Positions 1 to 13,200 of a DNA stretch of 64,000 bases are shown here, piece after piece. Each line of letters opens with the position of its first letter. The stretch's first letter is position 1. Made by a program: the position numbers and the translations under genes. The stretch covers positions 17,610,126 through 17,674,125 of the forward strand of contig NC_040025.1 of NCBI RefSeq assembly GCF_000972845.2, read 5' to 3'. Under the pieces are notes generated by a model. It was given only the letters and a program-made list of their open reading frames with translations, did not search any database and was not told the origin of the DNA. This stretch comes from Larimichthys crocea (Eukaryota > Chordata > Actinopteri > Sciaenidae).

Positions 1-2
1 AA

Positions 3-1214
3 GACAGAGGACAGTCAAACAGAGCTTCGAGATACAAAGACGAGACGTATGATGAAGAGCTTGGATGGGAGGATGTAGATGATGTAGAAGACAAGCTCCA
101 GGCTTTGGTTGAGTAAGTGACAGCAGGAGTAATTACACATGAGTGTGCAATGCTTTGTGTATTCTAAGAGTCATCCTGTGTTGTTTTTCAGTGAGGGGCG
201 AAAGAGGCAGAGGACTGTGAAATATCATATCCTGAGAAGGCAGATGACTGCACCAGGAGCTCCACAGAGGAAGCTCACCTGGGACGCTATGGAGCAGATC
301 AGGTGAGGAGCATCTCAGTCCAGCCACCATATTATCTGTCTTTAATGTGATTGCATAAATGAGGCTTAAATGAATGAATGAAAGTGTGTAAGATTTAGGA
401 TAATATACTGGCAGGAATGGAATTTAATATTCATAAGTATGTTTTAATCAACTAAGTATAATTAACATGTACAATAATGTTGAACCGCCATTTTTTGCCT
501 TTTTTTATGTGAATCTCGCAGCTATGTGCTTTAAAGGAGAGGGTGAAGTGTTGCGGAGTATTTATTTAGTTGCAACTTCACTGCTAGGTGGCACTAAATC
601 CTACACACTGGGCCTTTAAAATCAAATGCTTCTCAATTTTCAGATACCTGAAGCAGGAGCAACCAGATGAGTGGACTGTAGAGCGTCTGGCTGAGGGCTT
701 CTCTGTCACCCCTGATGTCATCCTGAGAGTCCTCAGGAGCAAGTTTGTCCCCACGCCGGAGAGAAAAGGCAAGCAGGATGCTAAATTAATGGCTGAACTG
801 AGCCAGCAGGTGCTGCCTTCAGGTCATGGGAAAGGGCAGGACAGGCTGAAGCTGCCTGGAAAGCGCACATCAGCTGTACTCCCATCCGGAAGACAAGAAG
901 GTGCAATGGTGCCTGTGGCTGACCAGACTTTAATGCTGCGAGATGAAGTCTCACAGGCTCCTGTCACTGTTCTACCCGCCCAAGTCAGAGGGGGTATTAG
1001 TAGAGACGCCCCAGTGACACAATCAACAGAGGAGGACAGCACCACAAACACAAATCCTACAAAGGAAGACAACGAGGATGAGGAAAGTTGGGACGGACAG
1101 GTGTTGACAGAAGAAGAACTTGAGGAGTTTATGGACATGGAAATGCCCACTCCTGTGATGCAAGTTGGGAAAGATTTCTTTGATGCAGAGGGCAATTTCT
1201 TGTATAGAATCTGA
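3..1214 (+). CDS. ngrn: Neugrin (partial, 3' part; three exons visible)
   Basis: Exons 3-112 (5' end outside the window), 192-302 and 644-1214 join in one frame across GT-AG introns and give 263 codons before TGA; human neugrin is about 291 residues, so only the N-terminus with its targeting region is missing. Family hallmarks visible: the basic stretch ending RRQMTAPGAP, LTWDAMEQIRYL across the exon 2/3 junction, the helical block RLAEGFSVTPDVILRVLRSKF, and the closing FFDAEGNFLYRI that ends neugrins. The region between is low-complexity and acidic (TKEDNEDEE). Family knowledge: neugrin is a mitochondrial matrix/nuclear protein needed for 16S rRNA and mitoribosome assembly. The gene runs tail-to-tail into sort1. 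An open frame continues upstream of 644 into the intron but has no ATG start and is not coding. Confidence 0.93.
408..619 (-). repeat. MITE-like repeat copy in ngrn intron 2
   Basis: The stretch matches, in reverse, the family whose best copy is at 40210-40592. It shares the block around ATATTCATAAGTATGTTTTAA, a 'gaaccgccat' segment, and the terminal part ggcactaaatcctacacactgg followed by gccttta. The middle is deleted. Its end lies about 25 bases before the ngrn exon 3 acceptor (AG at 642-643), so it forms much of the polypyrimidine/branch-point neighbourhood. Family name not known to me; assigned from internal similarity within this window. Confidence 0.7.
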
Positions 1215-1287
1215 AGATGTTTTGAGCTGAACTGTTGGCAATATTCTGCTTGATGGCTTTCTGAAAGGATAATCACTGTGCAGGCAA

Positions 1288-1293
1288 AATAAA
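1288..1293 (+). terminator. ngrn: ngrn polyadenylation signal
   Basis: AATAAA lies 74 bases after the ngrn stop codon, followed within about 30 bases by T-rich sequence. It gives a very short 3' UTR. Cleavage would fall near 1310-1325. Confidence 0.75.
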
Positions 1294-1324
1294 GGATCAA
1301 TTTCTGTACTCAGTTATTTCAGCA

Positions 1325-1880
1325 TTTGTTCACACATGTATTTATTTGTGGATCTTATCGCATTGTTTCCCTTATTCACATGTACTGTACATAACAAAAG
1401 TGCAGATCTATAAATGCTACAGCATAAACAACCCTAGACAAATCCCTGTCTTGAATGGGGATCCATTAGGTTTTCAGACATTTATTCATGCATTCATGTA
1501 TGGTATTGAAAATAAAACTGGTAATGATGAAGACAGACTTCATTGGCTCCATATACATCGATGAATCATTGTAGATAAAGGTAAATCCTTAAATAAATGC
1601 AGCTTCGTTGCACTAAAATATATTAACCTACTTACAGCAGCCATCCTAAAACAAAAACATGATTCAGTAACTGATCCCTTTGTAAACTCAAAGTATCATT
1701 GACAGATGACTGACAGGCTGTGACAGAAATCACTATGTGAGCTGTCAGTCAGCCACAGAAAAGTATTTTACAATTCTGGTTTTATTTATTTATTTTCTTA
1801 GGGCTCCATTTTTCTGGTTCATATTATTTCTGTTGCTGTTTCTAAGAAATAAGAATCAGGCGACAAAAATAGAACATATG
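1325..1880. other. Short interval between ngrn and sort1 3' ends
   Basis: AT-rich, no coding signal. Several TTTATT words (for example 1781-1786 and 1883-1888) read AATAAA on the minus strand and could end sort1 transcripts, so the two convergent genes may finish within about 600 bases of each other. Confidence 0.6.
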
Positions 1881-4203
1881 AATTTATTGGCAAACCCAAA
1901 GAAAATTGTCTCAAATATACAGAAGAGAGAAACATAGCAGATACAAAGATGTAACCTTGTATATTTACAGAACCATCACAATGACTTATTTATTTATACA
2001 GCAGTTTTACTGTAAGAAAAATGTGTTACCTTCACTTAATGCAATCATCATATAATAACAAGCCAAGTGTTTCCCAGTGTAAAGCAGCTACATAAACACC
2101 CTGTATTCAATCTGTTCGTTTTTTTTAATTTGAGTTGACTTTTCTGTCAAAAGTGTCTCATGCCAAGACATGAAAGATAGAATATCCAGGTTATTGTAGT
2201 TTTTTTTTTTTTTTTTTGACAAAGCTCTGTAGATTTAAATATTATTTAAAGTTAACATGCGGTTCAATGGTAGCTCATATGAAACAGAAAGTTCATTCTC
2301 TGCTCATCAGGATTCATCTTAGACAAAAAGTGCAACTTATGAGTATAATGGACATATTGGATGAAACAGGTTGCACATGATATAAATAAACAGTAAACAG
2401 ACGCTGGCCACACATTTGGAGGGCCTCACATCATGTCCTCACACCAGGCACTTGTATAACCACATCCGATTTACTGCACTCTGAACCTGCTAGTCGCAAA
2501 TAAATAAAACCTGTATGAAAGCATTTAACATGAAACAGACAAGTAATTGTGCAAAAAAAAAAAAAAATTTAAACAAGGAGAGAAAAAAAACCCTGTAAGA
2601 CGTGATAGATGAGACAGATATGTTGAGAGGCATAGGCCAATCCAGTGTAGCTTCAAAATGACAGTAGTATCACAATGATTACAAAGGGAAAAAAAACAGC
2701 AGTTCACTCTAAAAGACACAGATGAGAAGTTGCAATAACCCTGTTATTTTAAACAATCTGCTCCAACTCAGATGCAAGTACCAATAAAGAAAAAAAAAGT
2801 CTCACACAATGCTGCAGCTGATACAAACATGTATGTTAACTCTTCTAATAGGCTACAGTGTTAATTATGCTATACATCATTTACATAATTAAATTGTTTT
2901 CTCGCATTGCTCCTGTACTGTTACCAAATTATATTGGTGTATTCATCTAAATCGGATGTAAAAATATTTGTAGATATTTACTATCAAACTATAATTATTT
3001 CTGTCATTTCTGAACGTCTTTGAACCGCAATTTGTCACTTGTTACACAAGTTCAAAAGTTTGTTAGTACAAAAACTGATCAAATGATTTTAGACATCACG
3101 TATGACTACAGTGATTATTACAGTCTTATCACGTTAGGTCACATTTAGGAAAGATGTTAAACTACAAATTCTAAGCGTACAAAGGACCTTGTGCTTTAGG
3201 CAGTTTGCACTGTAGACATTAATTTCTCAACAACTCCTGTCTTGAAACAGACACACTTTACCATCCTATACATGGATGTGTAATGTGTTTCACTCAATGA
3301 AATCTCCATTCATTAAACAGAGTAACCGGATACATTACAAATACCGTGCCAATGGGATTATTTAACGTGCATGGGCAAGATACTGAATCTAAACATGTTA
3401 TTGCTATGAACCAAATGCAAATGGTTATTTCCACTTGCGTCTTATTACTTCAACCACAGATCTCAGTGCCATGGAGCACCAAAAGAATGCAGGTTAATAT
3501 TCCAGATACAGGGAATTTCACAAATCAGTGCCCAGAGTGGAGGAGGCTAAAACCCCCCAAAAAACAATCAAATTTACATATTCTTGGCCATCTGTGGGCA
3601 CACTTTTTGACCAACAAATACTTAATTAAAAGTAGGAATTAAGACTAAAGTTGTTTGGGAGAGTTTTTAAATTCACATTGAAAAAATGTCAAAGAAAGAC
3701 ATGTTTATATACAAGTGCATGAGAAAAAAGGACAAAGATCTTCAAATGAAGTGAAAAGTATTTCCAGAAGTATTTCCAGAAGTACTCAGGTTCCAGGTGA
3801 TGGAAGAGGCAGGACCCGTAATGCAATGGTGGTGGATTTATACAACTAGCTTTGCTTTGGAACCCATTACTCTGGCTTTGTCAGCTATTCAAGTTACTGC
3901 ATCAGTTGTTCCTTCCCTAAAAATAAATAACTCAGAGATTCAAACTCCATTAACAGAATCAATAACTGAAGCACAACACTACACAAGACCTCCTTCATAG
4001 TTCTCCTCAACTGTGACATTAGTCCCAGGATGCCTCCGCACATTCATTATACTTCGTAGCTGACAGCAGATTGACACAGACTCTTTGTCTGATAGCTGAG
4101 GTCAAAGTTCATACTAGAAGGTGAAAGGAAGAAGTAGCTGGAGACAAAATAGTGACGGGAACATCGCCCAGCCAAAGGGTGAACAAGAAACCTGTTGTGC
4201 CTG
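1880..4203 (-). other. sort1: sort1 3' untranslated region (inferred)
   Basis: AT-rich sequence directly after the sort1 stop codon (TAA on minus, 4204-4206) with no coding homology. Minus-strand AATAAA candidates are at 1989-1994, 1883-1888 and 1781-1786; which is used cannot be told from sequence. A 13-14 base direct duplication (agtatttccaga twice) sits near 3758-3785. The extent is inference; small open frames here look random. Confidence 0.55.
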
Positions 4204-4218
4204 TTATTCAAGCAGGTC
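4204..4218 (-). other. sort1: 15-base terminal coding exon carrying the DLLE sorting signal
   Basis: On the minus strand a T-rich acceptor ending ACACAG is followed by GAC CTG CTT GAA TAA. It supplies the last four residues that complete the acidic-cluster dileucine motif. The preceding exon ends at 5233 with ...DDSDE and a weak donor (GAG|GTACAG). The intron between is about 1.0 kb. Confidence 0.9.
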
Positions 4219-7200
4219 CTGTGTAAAGACAAGGAAATAAAGATACCAGTGAAGCAAAAACTAATACAAGTTAGCAAACAAAGAATTTTTAATACTTTTG
4301 AATTTATGTTTAAATTTATGTCAAATTCAATTACTAAAGTCATCTAGTTGGAGGTGAATTCATATTGATGTCATAATAAGGTCAAATAAAAACCAAAACA
4401 CGACTAAGAGACTTATTCTTATGGACAGATTACTGATGTATTTAAACATGTTCACTTTCACTATGTTATAAGCAGCACATAGACAAACATTTAAAGTATA
4501 AAGCAACAAAGCATGACTGTCCCTCCCTTCATTCTGACTGATTATCCGGGACACTGTATTGGTAAATATTGGCCTCTCAAAGTTTTTTTCTGTATCAGTA
4601 AAGAAATGACTAAGATTATTTTGAGGTCATTTAGAAACAGTGTCATTATATAGTTTGTCCACCAGGGAGCACTGAAACATTTGCTTCTCACCTGCCACCA
4701 CAGGTCACAATTCTTCTAGATGCGGTTGTCTATGCTAAGCGTTTATTAAGAAAATGAATATAAGCTAATAAATCATCATTGTTGTAGGCTATACTGGGTT
4801 TTTTTCTACACAATCGTATCATAGGCCTGTGCAGTAGGTTTGCACAGTATGCTCACTGTGGGAACCTTAATGTTTAGTAGACTGCTAAATGAAGCCAATG
4901 ACATGCAAATGTTTTGGGGGTTTTTTTTCTATACCAGCAGACCTAAGCAAACCCACATTTCCCCTTCAGTCTCTTTACTGTACTAAAACAACATTAAGGT
5001 GTCATATTGTGCTACATGCTTTTCATCCATGTATGAAAACCTAACCTATATAAACCCTCAACAAAGAAAAACAACTTCCTTAGTTTTTCTTCTCTATATC
5101 TTACAGCTTACGTTTTCTACGTGACATTAAGCATCAACAAGGTTTAGAGATAAACACACATGCTATTGATTCGGCTGCCAAACAAAGGCGCAGTCTCACA
5201 AGGAAAGCAAGAGGAAAAGGTATCCACTGTACCTCATCTGAGTCGTCATGAAACTCGATCTTGCCATTTTGAGTGTGGTTGGTCTCCAGTGGGTCATCTA
5301 TCCCCTCAACAGTGTTGTCCTCGACATGCTGCTGCAGCACAGAGTACCTGTGAACCAAGAACCTGTAGGACACATTCAAAATACTGTCAGGACACTTAAA
5401 ATCATCTGAGTCATGCAGAAAAACCATAAAAAAACCAAATACAGAACGTGTAAAACAGGACATGTTCCACTTGGTTATGAAAAGATACACTAACCTGCCA
5501 CCACAGACGTATTTCTTGACGAAGAGAACTCCTGCAGCGATGCTCAGCAGCAGGGTGATGATGATGACTGTTATGACGATAGGTACAGACCTGGAGGAGC
5601 GACTGTCAATCTGTAAAAATAACAGCAGACAATGGTAGTACGTTAACAGATATATTGCAAGTAAACATAGGCATTGATAAAAAGTCTTAGTATGCACAGG
5701 TACTGACCAGAAGTTCTGGGCCCACCAGGTCGCTCACACACCTCTTACTGAGGTCAATCTCTTTGCGCTCAGGAATATTTCCTCCCTCACATTTATCTCC
5801 AGGGATTTTTCTATAGCTGTGGACCAAAGACACAAACAAGAGTGTATAACAGTTAGTTTGAAGTTTGTACTGGCTCTTTCAAATACAAATTAGGTCTAAA
5901 TAAGTTCAAAATCATTGTATTACGTATCACAATTACATATGTATACATGAATGTGACAGTCTTTCCTAGCTACTACACATAATGGTTTAACTTCAGCCCC
6001 TTCTCTCTAACAACTATTCAGTTTACAGCGAGGCAAAAATCATTAAACATTCTTCCTCACTGAGGTGACAGAGTCACTCTCACCCTCATCTGCTTCCTCT
6101 AACTGACAATTACTTCCTCATTCCCATAAACTATGACAAAGACTGAACAGTCTCTCTAGTTCTCTACCCTGAAATGTGTCAGTGCTGATGGCCTTATGCC
6201 ACATATGTTTTCAAGTTTTAAATAGATAGTATCTGTTTTGATTTTGAAAATGCAGAAACAGACTCCAAAGATATAAAATGTTTTCAGTAGCATGATGACA
6301 AAATTAACCTTAACCTAACTCTAACCCATTGTGACTATTCTGGTCAAGCAAAGTGAGTGAGCAAGTACTACCTCTGTCACCTTGTAAAAAAGACATTGCC
6401 TGTTTATAGTGACACACAGATCTGTTGAGCTTCGAGGATGAATCTGGGGCCTTACCCACTCGTCTGCAGTTGCTCCTCTTTGCCGTGCAGACAGAACTCC
6501 AACACTTTGCCTTTCAGGTCCGGCTGTTCCACACACTCAGAGCTGTTCTCCCGACGGTAGTATCCAAAGTCACTGCAAAGAGTCAGAAGATGCCGGAATG
6601 GTAAAAAAGGTTCGGGAGAAAAATGACCTGCATTTAATCTCTGTGTTTGACCAATTGAGTTTGTTTGTTTTTTGAAGTTGTAATTCATTTCTACTTAACA
6701 AACCACATCAGGATATGTTTACACTGTTCTTCAATACTGGTGTGGCATGTTTAATGTGTACTCTTCCTCAGTTTACTGTATATTGTGTTTCAATGTGCTT
6801 CCATTACAGAGTAAATATTTAGTTTGCTCCAGTGTTTACACCAGTAATTATATTTTACAGTCTATAAAAGCAAACAAAGCCAGTTAGCAGGACTCAGCAG
6901 GACAATAAAATTCCTATTTGTGAGGTTTAATGCAGTGTCTGACGTCTGAAGTATGTTTTTTGTACACTAACTGCACAAAAAGTATACTAATGTTAGTCTG
7001 TAGTATATACTGTATAGGAGTCGTATGTCATGGAATTGGGACACAGTCAATGTCTTACCACAGGAAGTCATCCAAGGTGCACAGACACGGGGTTGGCACG
7101 GTGTTGACTTTGTAATCCCGTCCGTTCCAGCAAACAGAGTCTTTCCTGAGACGCAGGAACCTCTCTTTGTATCCCAGCATGCACCCATCTTTGGGGTCAC

Positions 7201-10200
7201 TGATGTCATCAGAGTGAGCCAACCACTGCACATAGTCCTTGTCATCACCTGCAAAACATCAATATTATGGACTTACATTTAGTCTGAAACACGTGGGAAA
7301 AATATTGACAAATCCATTTTTGTATCAAACGTATTATCATGTCACTCACAGTCTCTGGTAAGAAGATCCCTGAAGTCAATGGTGATGGAGATCCAGTACT
7401 GGCTGAGGAGGTTGTCTCTGTAGCCCCAGATACTGACATTCATGGAGCGGGCTCCTGGCTCTGATGCCAGACCAGTAAAATAGATGGGCTCTTTGGCAAA
7501 GGTGTACACACCCCAGCACTGTCCTTCATCAGTAGAAAATCTGTCAGGACGTCAAAGAACGCACAAACATTACCAAACTTATAATAACACAATAACATAT
7601 GAGAGGAAATTACTTTTAAATCCCAAAATATTATCTTTCATAAAAGACATTTTCACAGGTCACAGGAGAAAAAAAAGCACAGGTTTAAATAGGTAAATTT
7701 ATGATGGCTGAATCCCATTTAGCTGCTTCAATTTCAGGGTCCTTATTTTGTGAATGCTGACTCACTGTCACATTGATTTACATGAATATAACGTAGCCAT
7801 CGTAAGAGGGATAGTTAATTTTTTTGAAGTGGGGTTGTATGAGGTACTCATGCATAGTCACTGTGTTATCTATAGTAGACACCTTGCCATCAGACAGTCC
7901 TTTCCCTTGGTACTGCACTCTATTCCTACACCTAAGCCCAACTGTGCTGCGCATGGCATATTATGCCACAGATCGCCGGCAGACGGCAAAGTAAAGCAGT
8001 GAGAATATGCTCAGTATAGTGTACGCTTAAACGGATATTGACTTTTTTTTTGGGTGGGCCTTTTTTGTGGCTAAAACACATTTTTCCGCTGACGCTGTCC
8101 ACATCAGTGCTTTGCTTTACATCTGTGCTTCTGCAATTCAAACTGAAAACATGCTGACTGCCGTCTACTGTAGGTAACACACTGACTGTGGAGAAGCACC
8201 TCAAACAACCCCTCTTCAAAAGCCCCATACTATCCTTTTTTATATTAATATATATATATATATAAATATAATATCTATAAACAGATAAAAACAAATAAAA
8301 ATGCCATAATCTCGGGGCCTTGCCCACAGATTAGTTTAATGGTCACACATAACTATACAAATATGGTCATAGTGAATTGCATATTGCATATTATTATGAT
8401 TATTATTATTATTATTATTGTTGTTGTTATTATTATTATTATATAAATCATTTATGAAATTAAAAATAGTATAAAAGGTTAGCATTAAGAATAGAAAATG
8501 TTATAAATAATTATTTAAAGAATAAGAAGGAGAAAAAAAGAACTACAATAATAACACTAGCAATAAGAATTTTTAAAAGTAAGTAATTAAAGTATTCTTA
8601 AGTAGTGTTCTCATTTAGATATTCTTCACTCATATGTAGTATGTAGTATGTATGTTAATAGAGATTAGTCCAACCCAAACTCCTCCGTCCACTCTGGCTG
8701 TAACTCACTTAATCTTGTTGATAGGCTGGGTTGGGTTGTGCTCCACAGCAACCAACAGCCCTCCTGAGTCGAGAATAGCATAGTGATGGGGCCCATCGAG
8801 GGCCTTTATCCAGGTGTAACCCCCATCATCAGACACATACACATCAGGCTTCATCACTGAGATGGCATCCCCAACACTCCCTGATGAGATACACAGAAAT
8901 GTTAAAAAAAAAAAAAAAAAAAAAAAGAAATTTTGATATGAAAGCTTAGCTGGGTATTACCATGAGCTAAGATGAGACCCACAGCATTTGGTTCAGACAG
9001 AGGAAGCATAGGGACGTTCAGTCTCATAGCAGTGCTGTAGGCTGCGTGGATGTGGAGACTGCACTGTGGAAACAAAGACAAGCAGTATGTGGTGTCTTAC
9101 TGTTTAAAGTACCAACATGAAAAAATAACCCATTGCCACAATACATGTACCGTAACCTTTTTTGGCCCCCTTATCAGAACACAATTTATCATACTCTAGA
9201 ATAAATGTGATACAATCTATAACCCACAAAAGTAAAGTGTTTTCATCAAGACGGATCAAGTTTCTGTCTATGTTTTTACTCCAGACACTCAGTCTGCTCT
9301 CTTTACCTTGTCTGGGTCTTTGGCTGTAGCATCGCACTTGGTGTTGGTAGGTTTCCGCAGGGGAACCCATTCTCCTCCCTGATCGAAGGACACCACAGAC
9401 TGCACAGAGTTATCTGGAACAACAAGACAAGGACAGGACATTTACAGGCAGTATAAGCATGTTGTTCATACACTAACATAAAGTGTTTAAATAAAGCTTT
9501 AATTCAAGCAGAATGGACATAAGAAGAAGAGCAGACAGCAAGCAGCAGACATGAGGTAACATTTGGCTGGTGATAGGTGGGGTATTTCTGGTAAAGTGTC
9601 ACCCAGCCGCCTCAGACAGTCAGAGCAACTAACACTGAACAGCTAATTAAATATTTACCCAACGCTCTCCCTCAGGTATGTAATGGAGAAGTCAAACATG
9701 TGTGTGTTTTCTGAGGGGAATCTGAGTATAGTGTTTTGCTATTCCTTTATCTAAGCTCAAGCACATGAATGGGGCTACCTTCAGCCAGGACACTGGAAAT
9801 GAAAACTCCTCGCAGGGAGGTGACGTTAGTGAAATCTGTGTCACCCCCCGTGGTGGTGTAAAGATGACGCTCCAATGACTTGGAATACACAGTGCCCCGG
9901 TCATCTGATACAAAAATGGTGCCAAATCCTGTGTCTGTAGAAAGAAAAAACAGATTGTTTCACAAATACTATAGAGAAAATCACACATAATGCTCTGCTT
10001 AATGATATAAAGAATGACCAGGGGAGGTTTCTGTGACTGACCTCCGGGCTCGTCGACATGCATGAAGACCATCTCGTCGTTCGCTGCCAGGATGGAGTAG
10101 AACTGCTCGTGACCAACAGGTGGCAGCTGGGCCATGTTCCACGACTCACCCTGGTCCACAGAGACGTGGATCATCCTCAGAGTGCCCTGGAGAGGAAGAG

Positions 10201-13200
10201 AGAGGAAGGAAGGAAAAGGAGGGAAAGAGGGAATAATAAGATCAATTTGTAGAGTAACTACTTCCTGCAAATTAGAGACCTGATGTGTAAAATCAGTAGA
10301 GTTTAAACCCCATATCTACTCATAGTTGTCTTTTTTTTTTTTTTTAAACCACAGGAATATACAAAATACTACAAAAAATGACACTGTGCCATATCTCAGC
10401 TCAAAACAGCATATTACATTTCAAATTAAGTAAACTGAAGCTTTTTCTCACAAACAGTCCAAACTATCAATATTTTACCTCTCGGTGCCTGATCATGTTT
10501 CTGTATCTGCTGACACTTTGGACTAGCTGTGTATACTGACCTTGCCTGTCATTACAGAGGCAAAGAGGAAGCGTCCACCCAGGCCAAAGGAGTAGATCTT
10601 ATTGGCAACAGTCTTGGTGGTTTTGCCATAGTCTGTCGTCCTGCGCAGTTCCAGCATTCCCCGATCACCTAAAAAATATATACAGAACAACTTAGGAATT
10701 AAAATGCAACAAAAGGATGCAAATTAGTAAATGTCACTAATAATTACATATTGTATTTAAGAGTAATATGAAACTAAATCATGAAAATATATGTAAATAC
10801 TTATTTAGGATTATGTTATCGTGATGCATTTCTCACTACCATCATTTTATTCTTCATCCAAAATACAGTTAATCAATAAAAAAACATGTATTTAAACATG
10901 TATTATGTAACATTTGTCTTTTCAACTGTCTTTGCAAGTTCAAAAGATGTTGTACTCCATGTACTGCAACACAGTAATATGCATATACATAAATAAATCT
11001 GATGAAGTCATAGTAGCACATGCTAATATTTCATGTCAGGTTTTGTTTAAAGACAAGCTCACTTACTGCAGGATCCATTGAGGCTGGCCGTAAAGAAGAT
11101 GGTATTTTTCCTTCCCCTGGAATCAGAGTGGGATGCACCAAGAATTTAAGACACATATCTGAGTAGACAGAGTCCGGACTATGCAAGCAAAATACACGTA
11201 GACTGCTTTGTTGATAAGGACGTGACAGTTCTCTGTAAGCTTACAACACAAGGAGTAAACAGTTCTCATGCAAGACTCTTTGTGTGCCCTCAAACTATTC
11301 CTATAATGGGCTGACACACGGCTGACATGGCTTATCAAAAATAACTTGCATACAGTCATACCCTTCGTAAACACATACTTTATTTGGAGTGTAGTTTTGA
11401 CTTCAGAAAGCCCCTGCCCCAGTTAAAAATGACCCATTTTCCTGGAGCCTGTTCAGATCAGTGTCTTTTGGATCGTTATAAAGGGTTTCATTTCAGGAAG
11501 ACGTGGAACTTTAGTTCTCTCTCTCAAACACTGTGACTTTGAAAACACAGAGTTAAAACCAAAACTAAAACAGATATTTAAAACGGACAAGGTTACTAGG
11601 TGACACATACCAGGAAGTGTCTCTAAAACAACAAGAATGCTGCAAGGGTTTGGCCTCAACAGGGCTGGTTGAACAGTCACTGATTGACATGCAGTTTTAC
11701 TGGCTCTAGAGAAAATTATGAAAATGTTTGTATCTTAATTATTAATATTATTATAAATGTTACACTTATCATTAAGGGAGGGGGGTAAGTTAGGATTGCA
11801 GAATTAGAATTCAAATTAAATATAGTTTACTTTGATTACAAATGAAGTAAAGGTGAAACTTCACTGGCTTCTATCACCTGTAATCATTAGCTTGTTGGAG
11901 AAACTAAAACTAAAGAAAGAAGAATAACATCTAGTATATCATTTCTTGAAATCTTTGCAACAGGCCTGACAAATCTTTCACTCCTCCCTAGTCTCACTGA
12001 ATAGAAATATTTCCCTGAAATGCCGACACTTAGGGATATTGAATAACATTACTGTTTGTTCACTAAACATCTAACAAAGGGGCTTATATAAGTTTGTCTC
12101 GGTCCTTACCATTTCACCAGGCACACCATGTCATGGACCTTTTTCCAGTTGCTGCCAAAATCTTCAGACAGCCACAGTTCATACTGAAAAAACAGGTATA
12201 TTGAATAAATAACTCACAAGTTCAACAGCAACGACACCACTGTTTATACAGGCCAGAAGAGAGCTGTCTATACAGTTTGTTTGCATGGCACACCTTGAAG
12301 TATTTTGTGCATAAGAAAATGAGTGACCAACAAGTCCTCTTGCCATGGTGGCCTTGCTTTAGGGTTTTACAATAGACCATTAAAAAGGTCACATTGCATT
12401 GTACACATTGTAAAAAATCTGAGACAAACACACACACACACATACAAAACTGGAGCTTTCAAGTCTGTATATTCTGGCTAACTTACATCCATCCAAAACA
12501 TAGCTCTTTAACATTTGCTACTTACACTGTTGCTGAGGACCAGCAGCACATTGGAATCGCCAGGATTGTATGTGATTTGCATGAGGGGGACAAAGGGAAG
12601 GTCATGGTGGGAGAAACTCTTTCCAAAGTCATCGGAAACAAAGATCCGGAATCCATGACCTCCAGACACTTCTCCTGTCAGGATCACCTGCAAGCCAAGA
12701 GTATTATGCACATTATTGTAGTGCTCCACTCGTTGAAACGTCAAGTAAATGTAGTGAAGTTACAACCAGAAAACTTGATGAGGACGTGACTTACTTTCCC
12801 AGAGTTCTCGGGGCCGATGGCGATGCCAAACTCTGATCTGATGAAGGTGTTGTTGATAAGGCTGGTCACATCTTGGAATGTCTTCCCGTAGTTCTCACTG
12901 GCAGACAAATAGGTGGAGCAAAAACTTAGATGCATATCAAAAAACAAATAACGCACTTTGTCCTAACAGGGGAAGTCATGAAAGTTACCTTCGGTAGAGT
13001 TTGGACTGCCCAAGTCTTAACATGAAGAAGGGCACCTGAAAAGTTGTCAAAGCCAGGATGACCTAGCAAGAGAAGAAGGTTCAGTGTGAGGAAAGTGGAG
13101 CACGGATCATTTATTAATGTGCATGACACCCTGATGTGAGGGAACTCATTATGTAATCTACAAGGCTCTTTGCAGGCAGACACTCCTGCCACCTCCAGCA

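Noticed and set aside
588..643. Start of a 208-residue ngrn frame inside the intron
   Set aside because: It begins with GTG and lies in a repeat; the real frame enters through the acceptor at 643 and continues exon 2.
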